Source: Stereum hirsutum FP-91666 SS1 (Eukaryota; Basidiomycota; Agaricomycetes; Russulales; Stereaceae). Taken from it: DNA of 64,000 nt. The notes under the pieces are model-generated. The model had not been told where the DNA came from, did no database searches, and worked only from the letters and a program-made list of their open reading frames with translations. The stretch covers positions 2,268,719-2,332,718 of the forward strand of contig NW_006763132.1 in the NCBI RefSeq assembly GCF_000264905.1, in the 5' to 3' direction. Shown here in pieces: positions 33,357-45,550 of this stretch. A program made the position numbers and the translations under genes. Numbering within the stretch: the stretch's first letter is position 1; the number at the start of each line of letters is the position of its first letter.

Positions 33357-34644
33357 CTAGTACACATATCTACGTTCGGTGGCACGACGTTCCATGCGCA
33401 TCCTAACCAGCTCCCGCGCCCTTTCCAGACGCTCTTCCAATGCCCGCTCCTTCTCTAAACACTCTTCCAGCGCCACGTCCGAGTCTGTGGTGGAATCTTT
33501 CCTGACGAGATCGCCATTCGCGTTCCAGTAATACTCGAATGTCTGCACTTCAAGCTCGGCGGAGTCTGCGACTTGTCCACCACTGTCGACAGATCCATCC
33601 ATGCTGGAGTCGCTGTCGAACGCACTACCAGTGGTAATCAAACCACCGCCAGCAAGCCCAGACCCAGACTCAATCCCAGTGCCAGTAATCCCCAAAACCT
33701 CATCAATCCGCCGCTCACAATTATCCAACACCGACACCAGATCAGCCAGCCGATTCACAGACGCCGCGATCATCCCCTCTCTTACATATCCTGACCTCGA
33801 CTTGTTGGATTTGGAAGAGGCCGTCGTGATGGAGGTGGGTCGACGAGGCCGAGCCAAACCTGAGGGAAGGATGACGGCTTCTATGGTGATGAATGAGGGA
33901 AGAGGATCGGCGACGGCTACGCAACGGGTGGGGAGCGAAAGACGACGAGATGGAGGGGGCGGGGAACGGCGGGGGGCAGGAAGGGAAGTTCGGCGAGTTG
34001 GGGGGAGGCCCTTGGGCGATGAGCATAGTACAAAACTGGGACAAGGTGATCTAGTGAGCGAGTTGTACGAGCCGGGCTGAGGTATGTCTTGAGAGAGACG
34101 AGTTTGTGTTTCCGGAGAAGTGGAGACAGTAGTCGTAAACACGTCTGGGGACAGGACGGTGTCCACGCGATTGAAGCCATATTTTCTGGGAGATGAGGTG
34201 GGTTTGGAGGTGGGAGTATATGGGTAGACGAATATCTTAGAAGCACCGGGGGTGTTGACTTGATACCCTGCGTCCGACTTCGTAGTCGCCTTGACCGGGG
34301 TAACTTGGCTGGCAGGAGAAACCGTGACTGTGTCCAGACAATATGATCAGGAATGAGCAAGTATTTCCCTCGACAAATGGACCGGACGTACCGTTAGAGA
34401 TGGTACGAAGCGCAATCCTCGCATTTCGCGTCGACTTTGACTCCGATATATCCGATGCAGAGTTGCCAGCTTGTGCGACGTCTCGGACGACGCGGGGGGA
34501 CGCCTTGGAGTTGATGGGATGGATGTTCTCCTTTGTGACTGAGCGAGCCAGAGCAGAATTTCTCCCGCGAGTAGCGGAGCGGAGAGAGCCTGAGCCTGAG
34601 GTGCGTTGTGTGTTGGCGAGGGGCGAGAGGTGGTTGGCAGGCAT
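33357..34644 (-). CDS. Ser/Pro-rich hypothetical protein with C-terminal coiled coil
   Basis: Start at 34644 (MPANHLSPLANTQRTSG...). One intron (donor GTACGTCC near 34391, acceptor ACACAG near 34331) joins ALRTISN to VTVSPASQVTPVKATTK, continuing in one frame to the stop at 33357; about 410 aa. The N-terminal and middle parts are disordered and rich in Ser, Thr, Pro and basic residues (KENIHP, SPRVVRD, SPRKYGFNRVDTV). A helical segment (MIAASVNRLADLVSVLDNCERRIDEVLGI) and an acidic Ser/Gly region follow. A charged coiled coil (ALEECLEKERALEERLERARELVRM) is near the end. I do not recognise the family. SP/TP sites and a KEN sequence near residue 38 hint at cell-cycle regulation, but this is speculative. 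Confidence 0.65.
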
Positions 34645-35504
34645 GGTTTGAGTCGTTGAGTGGCGTGTCGATGTTGATGTTGTTGCTGCTGTTGTTGTCT
34701 TGAGCGGAATAGAAAGAAGCGCAGAGTCCTAGATTATGAGCCACTGAGGTATAAGAGGCGATTGCGAGAGAGCCTGGTGGTGAAGAATAATGCCAGCGGC
34801 CGAGACATAGTAGGCAGACTGGTGGGCGAGTGACTGCCAGTGAGTGACCGCATGTCGCTCAGTCCTTCCCATAGCCAGCGCCATGCATCAGTCAGCACGC
34901 CAATGCATAAGTTCATTCTTGGTTCGGTAGGTAGAGCACATAACCGGGAGCGAGCTGATAGATGCTGCCATGGACCGGGATGAGATGAGACAGGTGAAAG
35001 TCGTTCAGAGTAGTGACGGAGGCAAACTTAAAATAGTCTATACGGATGACGCTGGTCGACAAGCTTATATCTACAGAACAAGCATAACATTTCTCTCCAG
35101 AAAGAGTGCTAGAAGAACCAGTACTGTTGCCTGAGGCCGCAGACTCGATGTAGAACGCGGGAGAGTCGATAAAGCAAACGCGCCGCCCATCGTGGCCCCT
35201 ACCGGCAATCTCCGTCGGACTTTGCAAACATACCGAATCGAACCACTTCAATGTTCTGCCACGACCAGTATGACATCCCAATACTAGTGCTCCCCTCGCT
35301 CAGTAACCACAAAGGTTTGAGATTAGTAACGATCATACGATATAGGTGAGCACCTCCACCTTGATTACCGAGGAGGGTTTAATAACACGCATATCTATCT
35401 CCCTCAAGCCTGCCCACACTGGACGGGTGCCGATATTACAAGACACACATTTGATCTGTTACGACCTTTCTCCATTGAGAACTTGTTCATTCTACATACT
35501 ATCA
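34645..35504. other. Divergent promoter region upstream of ferroportin
   Basis: 860 bp between divergent genes. A minus-strand frame of 122 codons (34913-35281) has no recognisable domain and no clear start context, so I did not call it. The region is likely two promoters and 5' UTRs. Confidence 0.4.
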
Positions 35505-37731
35505 ATGGGGAAAGCTACTAGCTTGAGGATTCAAGAGACTCAGTCTACTGTCGCAACGCCGTCCGAAAGGTCGATAGAGCCTTCAGCGGGCCAAATCGAC
35601 ATGTCTCCTAATAATGCTGCGAACAATAATGTCACTGAACACGAAGATACGTTCGCGGACCAGGCGGAACACACGCATCCTGACCCGGAGTTGGACGTGC
35701 AGTCGCATCTCGATTCAACAGGGGTGTGGCTTCTCGCAGCGCAACATCTGTCCAGGTAACCTCTTTCGGAGCATGCTGCTCTGCTCTACTGACTATCAGA
35801 CATTCTCGTTGCAGTACTTGGGGAGATCGCACGGCTGAATTCGCCTTTCCGCTTTATCTGTAAGGCACAAGACACTAAACAACTGGAACTGTACTAACGG
35901 ACACGACAGTATCGAATTGTTCGTGAATACTCTTTTGCCTGCGTCCATCTACGGGTTCGTCATTACCGGGGCTGGTATTTTCCTCTCAGGGTGTGTTCTG
36001 AAAATTCGTGATGGTGCAATTCTGGCTCTCTGACTGGCTGTATGTTCCTTTCAGGAGTGTAGGCTCGATGATCGATAAATTTACTCGACTGAAGGCCGTT
36101 CGCATCTCCATCTTAATGCAGAAACTCTCAGCTTCCATCTCCTACGCCCTCTTCATCATCCTATTCTCGAAATTCCCAAACATCAACATATCCGACGCAC
36201 GATCCATGTGGCTCATCTTCGTCGCCATCACCGCAAATGGGTGTGTCCTCAAGCTCGCGACGGTCGGGATGAACGTCTGTATCGAGAGAGACTGGGTCAT
36301 GACTATAGCGGCCTCTAACGACCGGTCTCTCCTGCGGCTGAACACTGTCATGCGTCGGATCGACTTGCTCTGCAAGCTCCTTGCGCCGCTTTTCGTCAGT
36401 TTGCTCACCTCGACCATCGGGTATCCGTTATCGGCCATCGTGTTGCTTGCTATCGGGATTCTCACAATGGTGTTCGAGTTCTTGTTCGTCAAAATCGTGT
36501 ATAGGAAGTTTTCGGTACTAGGAAGCCCGAGACTATCTAGGCGCGTCCCCGAGACAAGCGAATTAGAGGACGTTGCGCCTAATCAGCCGGAGATCAAGTC
36601 ATACGACTGGCGTCGCTGGCCAGGGATTTCACAAGCATGGCTCGGGCAACAACTCCAGGACTGGAAGGAATTTGTGCATCACCCAATATTCATCAGTACG
36701 TCTTTTCCGTCGTTGAGTAGTATCAGTATTGATGGCAGGCTCTCCTATCTTTTCAGGCTCATTGTCGATATCTCTTCTCTACCTAACTGTTCTGTCGTTT
36801 GACTCGACGTTTTTGGCTTATCTGAAGAGTCAGACAGACTACTCAGACCCGTTCATTGCAGGCATGCGAGGTCTTTGCGTTGTCACCGGTGAGTTCGCCT
36901 CGGTGTTCTATCGCTTCAAAAGTTAGGTAGCTTGTCTTACTCTTCGTTATTAGGGTTGATCGGAACCTTTGCTATGCCGTGGCTGGAAAAGTCTCTGGGG
37001 TACGTCATTGACTAAGGCGGGGTTTCTTGAATCTTGCTAAGGGCTTACCATGTTTTCACAGTCTGGTCCGTGCAGGATCATGGTCGCTATGGTATACAAT
37101 TTTGTCGAATACTTCATGCGTACGCCAATTGACCAATCGCTTGTGTACTCCGCAGGTCGCAGGTCCTCTCGCTCATCCCAGCGGCCTTGAGCTTCTACAT
37201 TGGAGCCCACGGCCAAGATAGAGCTGCCTGGAACTCAGCCATGCTTTTTGGTGGTGGGCTCCTTCAGCTCTACTCTCGTACAATTCGCTGAGGAGTTCTG
37301 CCTAAACGCATGTCAGGCCTCGCGCTCTCACGCATTGGACTGTGGTCATTTGACCTCGTGCAACTTACCCAACTACAAAAAGCTCTTGCAAACCATCCGC
37401 GACAAAACACGCTCACAGCGCTGCAGTTCTCGCTGCAGAACATATTCGACTTGGCGCATTACGGACTGACGTTAGGATGGAATAAACCGGACCAATTCAA
37501 GTTTGCTGCCGCGGTACGTGCCACATCTCACATCTCACATCGCTTTCTTTGTTGGTGGGTTGTATGATTATTCATGAGCACGTTTTTTTACTACAATAGG
37601 TGTCAATGGCCTCCGTGTTTATGGCCGCAGTGGTGTATGTTTGGGGTTACGCTCGGCCACTGAGAGGACATGTTTTCCATACTGGCAAATTGGTTTCCAG
37701 GTTGAGTGTTCTTGTTCGTAGAATGCGGTGA
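35505..37731 (+). CDS. Ferroportin-like iron exporter (SLC40 family)
   Basis: ATG at 35505 begins a hydrophilic acidic N-terminus of about 80 aa. Spliced exons then give LSSTWGDRTAEFAFPLYLIELFVNTLLPASIYGFV, colinear with the first helices of animal ferroportin, including the metal-site Asp of the WGDR motif. Next are GSVGSMIDKFTRLKAVRISILMQK, a long exon with helices 3-6 (NDRSLLRLNTVMRRIDLLCKLLAP), a cytosolic loop, and the second half (FDSTFLAYLKSQ, MRGLCVVTGLIGTFAMPWLEKSLG). The last helices read FGLALSRIGLWSFDLVQLTQLQ and LQNIFDLAHYG. About 560 aa from about nine exons. It is predicted to move Fe(II) out of the cytosol, across the plasma membrane or into the vacuole. BUB1 follows 262 bp downstream on the same strand. 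Confidence 0.88.
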
Positions 37732-37915
37732 TAAGCCGTGGATTTTGAACGTCGGTTCCGAAAATATTCGGAACCTGGAACGCACTAGAAAATCAAGACC
37801 TCTGTCTATCTCTGTCTCTGAAGAGCGTGGTGTGTGTGAACTGGAGCATATTCATCAAATGTGGCCCATGCCACAGAGCCAACGAACACGAGCACGTGAT
37901 TTTGTCGCGTCGACA

Positions 37916-37923
37916 ACGCGAAA
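37916..37923 (+). promoter_or_regulatory. Candidate MBF/E2F-type cell-cycle element
   Basis: ACGCGAAA, with the ACGCG core of fungal MBF boxes (and TTTCGCGT, E2F-like, on the other strand), about 70 bp before the BUB1 start codon. A second CGCGT lies about 10 bp upstream (37906-37910) and a CACGTG at about 37893. BUB1 is a mitotic gene, so G1/S or G2/M control is plausible. Confidence 0.3.
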
Positions 37924-37993
37924 CTAGCCAAATAAGGCACAGTTCACTTCTTCAACGCCCACCGCCCCTCAAGGCTTGCTCCTCAAGACCGTT

Positions 37994-40900
37994 ATGCCAC
38001 CTATACCCTCTTCGTCTTCCTCATCACGGTCTCAAATGCCCGACCATCTTACAGCAGGAACCGTTCGCCGGCGAGCTGCAATTCAGAATCAAGTCGACGA
38101 CGACGTCGAAGATCCCCTTGCAGTGTACGACCAATATGTTCAATGGACCCTCTCCAACTACCCACCAGAGTTTATCGGGCTCAGTGGATTGCTCGAGACT
38201 CTGGAGGAGGCTACAAGGAAGTTTAAGGGAGATGAAGCTATCAAGGCCGATCGACGTTACCTGAAGATGTGGTTCCTCTACGGGTCTCTCGTCGACCGGC
38301 CCAGTGTCGTATTCAAACATTTGCTTACTCGAGGGATTGGCCTTGGATCTGCTCAGCTTTACCTGGATTATTCTCTGATACTAGAAAGGGCTGGAAGGTG
38401 CGTAACCCTTGCACACGCTTATGACAGCATGTAGCTGAGATGCTCCAGACGAGACGCAGCGGACGAGGTCTACCGTGCTGGTATTCAGCGCAAGGCACGG
38501 CCTGTCAGCAGCATCAAGCAGCAATACGAAGAGTTCAAGAAAAGGAGTACATCCAAGCCTCCCACTAAACCTCCTGCCGCGACGCTTCGTCTTCCCAAGT
38601 CTCGATGTACACCCGAAGCTGCTATTCTTCGTCAAGATCCCTTGAAATACCATGGCGCTGCCGATGGGCACCACACCAGCACTACCGCTGCCTCGAACAC
38701 GAATGCCTCTGCTTCATCATCGTCAAAACCGATACAGACCGTCCATATGATCAGCTTACAATCCGACAAAACCCTGAAGCCGGGTGACTTGAAAGGCGTC
38801 GTTGGCACATATTCTCACAACCGATACGCTGCCATGCTCAATCCTGTTGCTGGAAAGAAGGCGGAGAAGTACTGCTTCAACATGAAGCTCTTATTCACTC
38901 AGGAACACGGCGAATACTGCATTCAAGAAGCTCGTGCTCGTTCTATGGGTCTCCTCGGGAAGAAGTGGGGACCGCCGCCACCCTCAGAACTCACCCGACG
39001 TACCGAGAGTGAACAACGACCGGGACAACAAGGCACTGGGAATATCGCCAAAATCAACTTCAACGATGACGGAGCGAAGACGAGCAAGGGTTACACCTCG
39101 ACAGGGAGGAAGAGTCTGTTGGGCGGTCCAGAGCCGACCGTTACCATCAATACGAAGGAAGCGTTGGCGGACGTGTATGGGATGTATAACTCACCCACAA
39201 GGACGATGAAAGGGCCAGGTAGCAAGCATGCGCCTGTCAAGAAGGTCGAACCTATAACCCCTATGGCTTCCCTCGCCTCTCCTCCTCCAAGACCACAAGT
39301 CTCTGATGAAAATGCAATAGCTCGCGCGAAGCCGCTACCTGGTAAGCTCCTTCTTTCTTCATGTTGTCGTATGATTCCCAACTGATAGGCATCCACCATC
39401 TTATCTCTCTGCGCTGCAGCATTCAAACCGTTTGTTGATGAAAACGCGGACCGGAGAGAGACATCGCCAAGTCTGGCCCCAGCTAAGGTAATTCAACAAA
39501 TATTACACTCCTGGCAAGTAATGAACTTACATCTGTGCTTTATTTCGCCTCTACAGTTCAAGCCCTTCGTCGACGCCGAGCCCACACCGAAGAAAACGAC
39601 CTTGAACCCCAATCCCAGTCGAAAGGCTCTCGCGGCTAAGGATACCACTCCTGCCTCGGCTCTCAGATCGAAATCTCCCCCTACCGATGCAGACGAGAAC
39701 GCATCTGCTAGCAATTCGTCACTCCCCAAGGTCTTTAGCCCGGTGTCGTCGGCAGCTGTCTTCCAGAGCATCCCAACGAAGTCGCTTCTCGGTGCGGTGT
39801 TCGTTGACTCACCAAAGCAGAACGACCGCGACCCACCAACGTCGTCTACCAGGGGTCAGAAGGGCGTGAATGCCGATAGGCTAGAGGATGCAAAGGGTGC
39901 ACCGTTCAAGCCGTTTGTGGACTCGAAGGCTCCATCGACGGTTTTCAGTGTCCCCGAGCATTCACGGGCACAACCATCCCAGAATGACAATGCTGCTTCT
40001 GCACGATCTGCATTCATGCCCTTCGTCGATCCCGAGAACGCCCGTCCTTCAGGGTCCGCGCCCGCTCGCACTCCTCTCGCCACCCGCCAGCCTCTTCGCG
40101 CGTTCGCCCCTGTGCAACACCATCATATTGAAGAGGAGCACGACGAGGACGATTACGACGATTCTTACGAGGATTATGAAGACGAACGGTATCATGATCA
40201 GGATGCAGAGATGGGAGATCCACGATACGAGGATCAGGACGTCGAGATGCCTCATACGCCACAGGAGGAGTACCGCGAATTCGATGACTACGATGGCTAC
40301 AATCGTGAAGCGAACATGGGCGGACGGTATGGGCAGGTCGACCTTCTGACACCAATAACGGAAAGGACGTTCGAGTTTACGACGACCATGAGCCGAGCAT
40401 CTTTCAATGACCTAGCCGGGTCTATCGGGCCCGGTGGGGAGAAGGATAAGGCCTTATTGGAACAGGAGGCGGTGGAGGCAGCAGAAAGACTTGCGGCGGA
40501 GCTGAAGGAGCAGAGTCTGACCACCGCGAGCCCAGGCGATTATTCTGCATCGCCACGAGGTGCAGCTGTTGAGGACAGTGGGAGCGGGAGTGATCCGGAT
40601 GGGATGGTGGTAGTTGATGCAGAGGATGCGGGATTCTCGTCGTCTTCATCTCCAAAACTCGTTACTTCTCGTGGTAGAAAGGAGAGCGCGGGCATGGTGG
40701 CCGTTACAGAGTTCCTCGAGGAGAAGACTGGCCACTTGAGTCTTCAAGACTCTATTGCCCTCGCTGCCTCGTTCCGACCGCCAAACCCTTGTAATCCCTT
40801 CGACCCACCCATCGTGTCGACGCTATTGTCGCTCATGCCGGACGACCCCGCGTATTTCGACCTAAGATCGCAGGAGGCCAATTCACTGGAGGGTTTGCAG

Positions 40901-42016
40901 AAGTTTGCGAAGAAGCAGGGGCGGAAGAGCGGAGACGCACCTCATTTCTTCCCTGTTCATATTGGCACCAATCGTTTCAAAGTCTACTACAAACTCGGCG
41001 AGGGAGGTTTTGGCGCTGTGTTCGCTGCCAAGGACGTGACCTCCAAGAGTGACGTTTCCGACGATGAGGATGAGGACGATGAGGATGATGAGGACGACGA
41101 AGACGAAGATGGTGCCACACATCGTGTGGCGCTTAAGGTTGTGAAGCCTCGCAATCTTTGGGAATTCCACATTCTCCGAAAGATTCACAAGAATCTTCCA
41201 GCACATCTTCGCTCGTCTATCATCCGCCCGCATGCCCTCCACGCCTTCCGGGACGAGAGTTACCTCATTTTGGACCTCTGTACCCAAGGCTCTCTCCTCG
41301 ACGTGGTCAACCGCGCCGGTCAGGCAGGTATCTCACAACAAGGAGCCTGCCTCGACGAACTCCTAGTGATGTTCTTCACCATCGAGCTCATGCGTTTACT
41401 CGAAGGTCTCCACGATGCAGGCTTCATTCACGGCGACCTCAAGATCGATAATTGCATGCTTCGACTCGAGGACGTACCTGGCGGCGCGTCGGCATGGTCT
41501 GCTACTTACTCGCCAATAGGTGAAGGAGGGTGGGCCAGCAAGGGAATCAAGCTGATCGACTTCGGACGGACGATCGACACACACCCATTCCCTAATGGTC
41601 AAACATTCATCGCAGAATGGCCCACCGACGCTCGAGACTGTTTTGAGATGAGGGAGGATCAGCCATGGACGTACCAGGCAGACTACTTCGGCCTCGCGGG
41701 CATTATCTACTGCATGCTCTACGGCAAGTACATCGAGGCCTCTTCCGTTGCGCTCGTCTCAGGAGCAGACGAGCCGCCACGCCACAAAATCGCGACGCCT
41801 TTCAAGAGGTATTGGCAGTCGGACTTGTGGATGAAGCTGTTCGACGTTCTGTTGAACCCTTGTCTTGTGAAGGAGGGGAAGTTACCGGTCTCGGGAGAGC
41901 TGAGGGATCTCAGGGCGGAGATGGAAGGGTGGTTGCAGGCGAATTGCGGTCGGAGCAGTGGAACGTTGAAAGGGCTGCTGAAGAAGGTCGAACTTTCTGT
42001 TATGAGAGCTGATTGA
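37994..42016 (+). CDS. BUB1: Mitotic checkpoint kinase BUB1 (Mad3/BUB1 family)
   Basis: First ATG at 37994. The N-terminal Mad3/BUB1 TPR domain shows DPLAVYDQYVQWTLSNYPP, FKGDEAIKADRRYLKMWFLYG and LILERAGR, then RDAADEVYRAGIQRKARP. A Bub3-binding GLEBS motif (VTINTKEALADVYGMYNS) is at 39139-39192. Four F-x-P-F-V-D motifs follow (39422, 39557, 39905, 40013). An acidic region leads to the CD1-like LTPITERTFEFTTTMS (40348-40395). The C-terminal kinase has LGEGGFGAVF, catalytic Lys in VALKVVK, HGDLKIDNCML (HGD as in BUB1) and LIDFGRTID. A DE-rich insert sits between the glycine loop and the Lys. It acts at kinetochores to recruit checkpoint proteins and phosphorylate H2A. The last exon (39557-42016) is one long open frame; at least four introns lie upstream. 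Confidence 0.93.
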
Positions 42017-42326
42017 TCGCTGGGGATTTGAGCACGCCGGTTCGGAATGTACTCGGTTGAATTTTGCACGACTGTTGTATGCCCTTTGTTATATATCATC
42101 TATGACTATGCCTTGTACTCTCTCCAAGCTTCTCCCGATAGACACCAGGATAGATCGCACGAACTCCAGCCCTCCAACTTGCCGCCCTCACTCCTTCGAA
42201 TAACATCGCTGACCCCGGGTCAGACAGTGGTGTCAGGTTCTGAGTATCAGACCGGTCATAGTTGCGGAGAGCGATCCACGACGATGGACAGGAAATTCAA
42301 TCCTTTAGATCTACCACGGGGAGAAT

Positions 42327-42364
42327 CTTGTGAATGGCCTTTCTTCTTTCGGTCGCCACTTCCC
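42327..42364 (+). repeat. Dispersed repeat fragment A
   Basis: 38 nt beginning CTTGTGAATGGCC and ending CGCCACTTCCC. It matches the reverse complement of 57624-57661 with a single mismatch. Confidence 0.85.
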
Positions 42365-42759
42365 TTTTTCATACTCCATGGATCGATGTATACTACTCAG
42401 TGAATACATATCTCAGAGGCAAAATTTCCTACAGCCTGTCTCCATCTTGATTGCTCGGCTCTATTATGCCCCTGCCTTCATGATCACACTCTCCTGTATT
42501 CTCCCAAAATGTAACTCCTAGTTGTACTCGATGTATCAGCCTGCTTGACTGATATATCACTCAACGGCTACTTGATCAGGATAGTAAATATTGCTAGCCG
42601 CCACACGGCCTGAGATGCGCCACCCGTACCGCAAATAATACATGCGCTCGGTCTCATGCATTTTCTCCGCGACCGTCATTGACGTTGCGGTCCAGTCTCG
42701 AAATCCAGACTCAAATATCGAGGAAGACAATCAATTCGCTATTAACCTTAGCACGACGC

Positions 42760-42845
42760 CATGCCCGTCCTTTATTCTGGCCAGTACTCCTTGTCGTTTG
42801 TTTTGGGTGGCCACACTGCCTTTCGGAGGCTCATACAAAGAGCAC
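42760..42845 (+). repeat. Dispersed repeat fragment B
   Basis: Two conserved blocks, 42760-42785 (CATGCCCGTCCTTTATTCTG...) and 42825-42845 (GGAGGCTCATACAAAGAGCA...), match the reverse complements of 57704-57729 and 57664-57684. The spacer between them differs in length (39 nt here, 19 nt there). Confidence 0.8.
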
Positions 42846-42998
42846 AACGACTGCCCGTGCATGGGACCTGTATCGAAGATACCAATTTGGAAGATAATGC
42901 GCATAGTATGGTATGTGCTTTGGGGAGACTTGGACGTGACCAAGACGTGACGTGAAGAATTGCGAACAGAGGGAGCAGCTCGGCCCCAAATTCAACAT

Positions 42999-45550
42999 CT
43001 AATGCTCGCACATGTCGAATTCCAATCCCTGCGTATCCTCCTCGTACCTCTTTACAAACGCACTCCTTTCTGCCATTAATCTTTTCCTGAATTTGTTTGC
43101 CTCCTTTCGACTCATCGGACCTGGGATCTCCTCCGCAATCATCTCTCTCAGCTCCACCGGCAGCCTTGCCAATCTCGAAGTAGATTGGGGAGTAACGACC
43201 TCCTTCTCGAACCATTCTCGCTGTTGCGGAGGTACAGTCGATGTGGACGGTATCTGTCGATTGGGGTCCACAAGGAAGAAAGCCAGGATCTTGCGATGTC
43301 CAGGTTTCGTAGGATCGGTAAGATGAAAAGGGGAAACACGGTGTTGATAGATGTTGGGGAAAGCGAGGGCGCGTCCGTTACATGTATTGACAGACCCTCG
43401 GTCTTGCACAAGAGACGTGTTTCTGTTATTTACATGACGCGAGGTCAAGTGAGAAATCGTTGGATGACTGGGTAAACATATTCATCGCTCACCGGGTGAT
43501 ACCGTAGAGGATATCCATGCAATCATAGTCGTCCTGTTGGTGGTACATGGGAGGTCGTACGCATACCCGGAAAGCAAGCTCAGATTCGGATATATTTTCG
43601 GAATCGTAGTACTGTGAAAGACGTTAAAAAAAAATAAGATACGAAGATGAGATAGTACTTTGAGGCCACGGAATAGATGATGATCACGCACGTATATCCC
43701 AGTGGCGACAATGGCCTCATTGATCATTCCTACGAGATGGTCACTGTTAGTAGTCATGTATTGCATGTAAGCTCGTATACGACACAGATATGACACCCAC
43801 CTTCGACATGCCAGCTCCCTCCCGTATATTTCGGCTGCTCTGGCGTCAGCTGAATATTTGCAAGCTTCACAATGACTTGGACGGTGATTCCCTTCAGCTC
43901 CATGATTGGGAAGACTTCTTCGAGACTCGCCGTCACTTCAAACCTCTCCCGAGAGTCCGGCAGTGTTATTCCCTGCGTTCTCAACCAGCCGCGTCGCCTC
44001 TCATCCTGAGTCTCGCCTTCAAACCCCTCATAGTCCATCTCCCGGTAGCCTTCCTCAGTGTTCCACCAATGGCTATTTATCTGCTCATAATATGGCTTTG
44101 TCCGCCCCCGTATGAACTTTGGTTCCGTTTTCTCTAGCACGCAATGAGGTACAGGCATGCGCATGCTGTGCCGCGCAACGTCGGCATGCCAGTTGTCAAT
44201 ATAGGGTTTACGCTCCTCAGGCTCCTCTGATTCTCGTAGAGCCTGTCCTCGAGCATAAGGCGCGTTTGAGAACACTCGGCTGGCTGCCGAGCCCAATACT
44301 TTCTCCCACATCGGTATGAACCTCCCGAGTATGCTCTCAATAGCCAGGTAAAGATCCTTCTTGTCCGGATGGATGTTGTTGATGTACGGAGAGACCAATG
44401 TGACCCTCTTTCCGTCACCACTAACCTCGAAATCTGACGGCAGCCACGCCGTTCGTTTGGAGAAATAGACTGCAGCCTCAGCCTCATCTTCGCTGAGAGA
44501 TGGCTGTAGAGGAGTGTAGTTGGTAGTGTCGCCCGAGCGGGCGAGGGTTCGGTTGTAGACAACACAGTAAAGCGAAGGATGGACGATATCGAGGACCTGG
44601 CCGTTTGAACCTGGGTGCCAGTCTTTTTGGGACTCGGGCACGTTTTCGAAGATGGAGACCTCGTGCTTCAGTGTGTCGCGTAGTTCGCCGCTCATGAGCG
44701 TATCAGAAATAAAGACAGAGTCGTCGCAAGCGTGCTAAGTGCATAGACCGGGTGAAAATCGGGACAGGTCTCAAAACCCAAGAATGAAAGGACAGTAGTC
44801 TCGTCGCGGTGCGACTCAGACGCACCTGAATCCCGTCTTCGTTTACGAGCGCAGCATAGGCCTCCAGCTCCGTCAGTACATAATTTATCTTTGCACCGTA
44901 GTCAAGTTTTACAATCGCATGCCACTTATATCAGCGACTCAGGGGCTCTAAGTTTAAAATCGAAAGACACTCACCATATTTGCAGTCATCTTATGCTCCA
45001 GAACGACTTCTTTCTGCTTTTCAGTCGCCTCTCTTCTCCACTTTTCCATGATGATTGGATCCTTGATCTTCGCCCTCCAACCAGTCTTGGACCGAATTGC
45101 CCATGACATGGCTATCATCCGCATCTCTGCCCGCTGAGTTTTATAGAGCAGCCACAAGAGTCTCAGTGTCGCAACCAACCGTCGTACTGGAGAACGTACC
45201 GTCCGCATAGGTTGCTCATACGGTAACGGTATGTCCTCGTAGTCGATGTTGATGTCGCGGAAATACTCCCCGCCGTCGGACCTTCCTCGCCAACAAAACG
45301 GATGAGGGATTACCATACGGGTGTTGTTCATATCTCCAGTCGCGCCATCTTGGTTCGTCGTCGCCTGCGGTTCATTGTAATCTTTCGTTGTCTCCATAGC
45401 GTTGAGCTTGGGCGTATCGGTATTCCCAGCAGCACTAAGTACTAAGTAATTATTCGGCGTTGTAAACCAGGTGACCGTCGCAAGGATGTTGCACGCTAGA
45501 GGCAGCTGTAGATGCCGCGGCCCTGGAGTCAAAAAAATCCAGTTACCCAA
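42999..45550 (-). CDS. DUF4246 family protein, probable oxygenase fold
   Basis: Start at 45550 or a later Met such as METTKDYNEP. The N-terminal exon has VIPHPFCWRGRSDGG, LPYEQPMRTV, a Trp/Arg-rich helix and MTANM. Splicing adds NYVLTELEAYAALVNEDGIQ and HACDDSVFISDTLMSGELRDTL. The long exon 43754-44695 contains DWHPGSNGQVLDIVHPSLYC, TLVSPYINNIHPD, VQVIVKLANIQLTPEQPKY and GGSWHVEG. The last exons carry MINEAIVATGIY, CVRPPMYHQQDDYDCM..LYGI, and RALAFPNIYQHRVSPFHLTDPTKPGHRKILAFFLVDP, ending GLEFDMCEH at 42999. This is the full DUF4246 layout of fungal proteins. HVE, QHRV and PGHRK resemble the H-x-D/E...H...R set of 2-oxoglutarate/Fe(II) oxygenases, an inference from motif order. The substrate is unknown. 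Confidence 0.85.

Larger units (their letters stand above)
42017..42998. other. Convergent intergenic region carrying repeat fragments
   Basis: Nearly 1 kb between convergent genes. No gene is supported. It contains two fragments of a dispersed repeat (42327-42364 and 42760-42845), also found inverted at 57.6 kb, which suggests a decayed mobile element. Confidence 0.55.

Noticed and set aside
34913..35281. Minus-strand 122-codon frame upstream of ferroportin.
   Set aside because: No domain, signal or membrane segment, and it lies in a divergent promoter; evidence is too weak to call.
39888..40355. Alternative frames on both strands inside the BUB1 last exon.
   Set aside because: They overlap a long, conserved, intron-free coding exon and have no family features.
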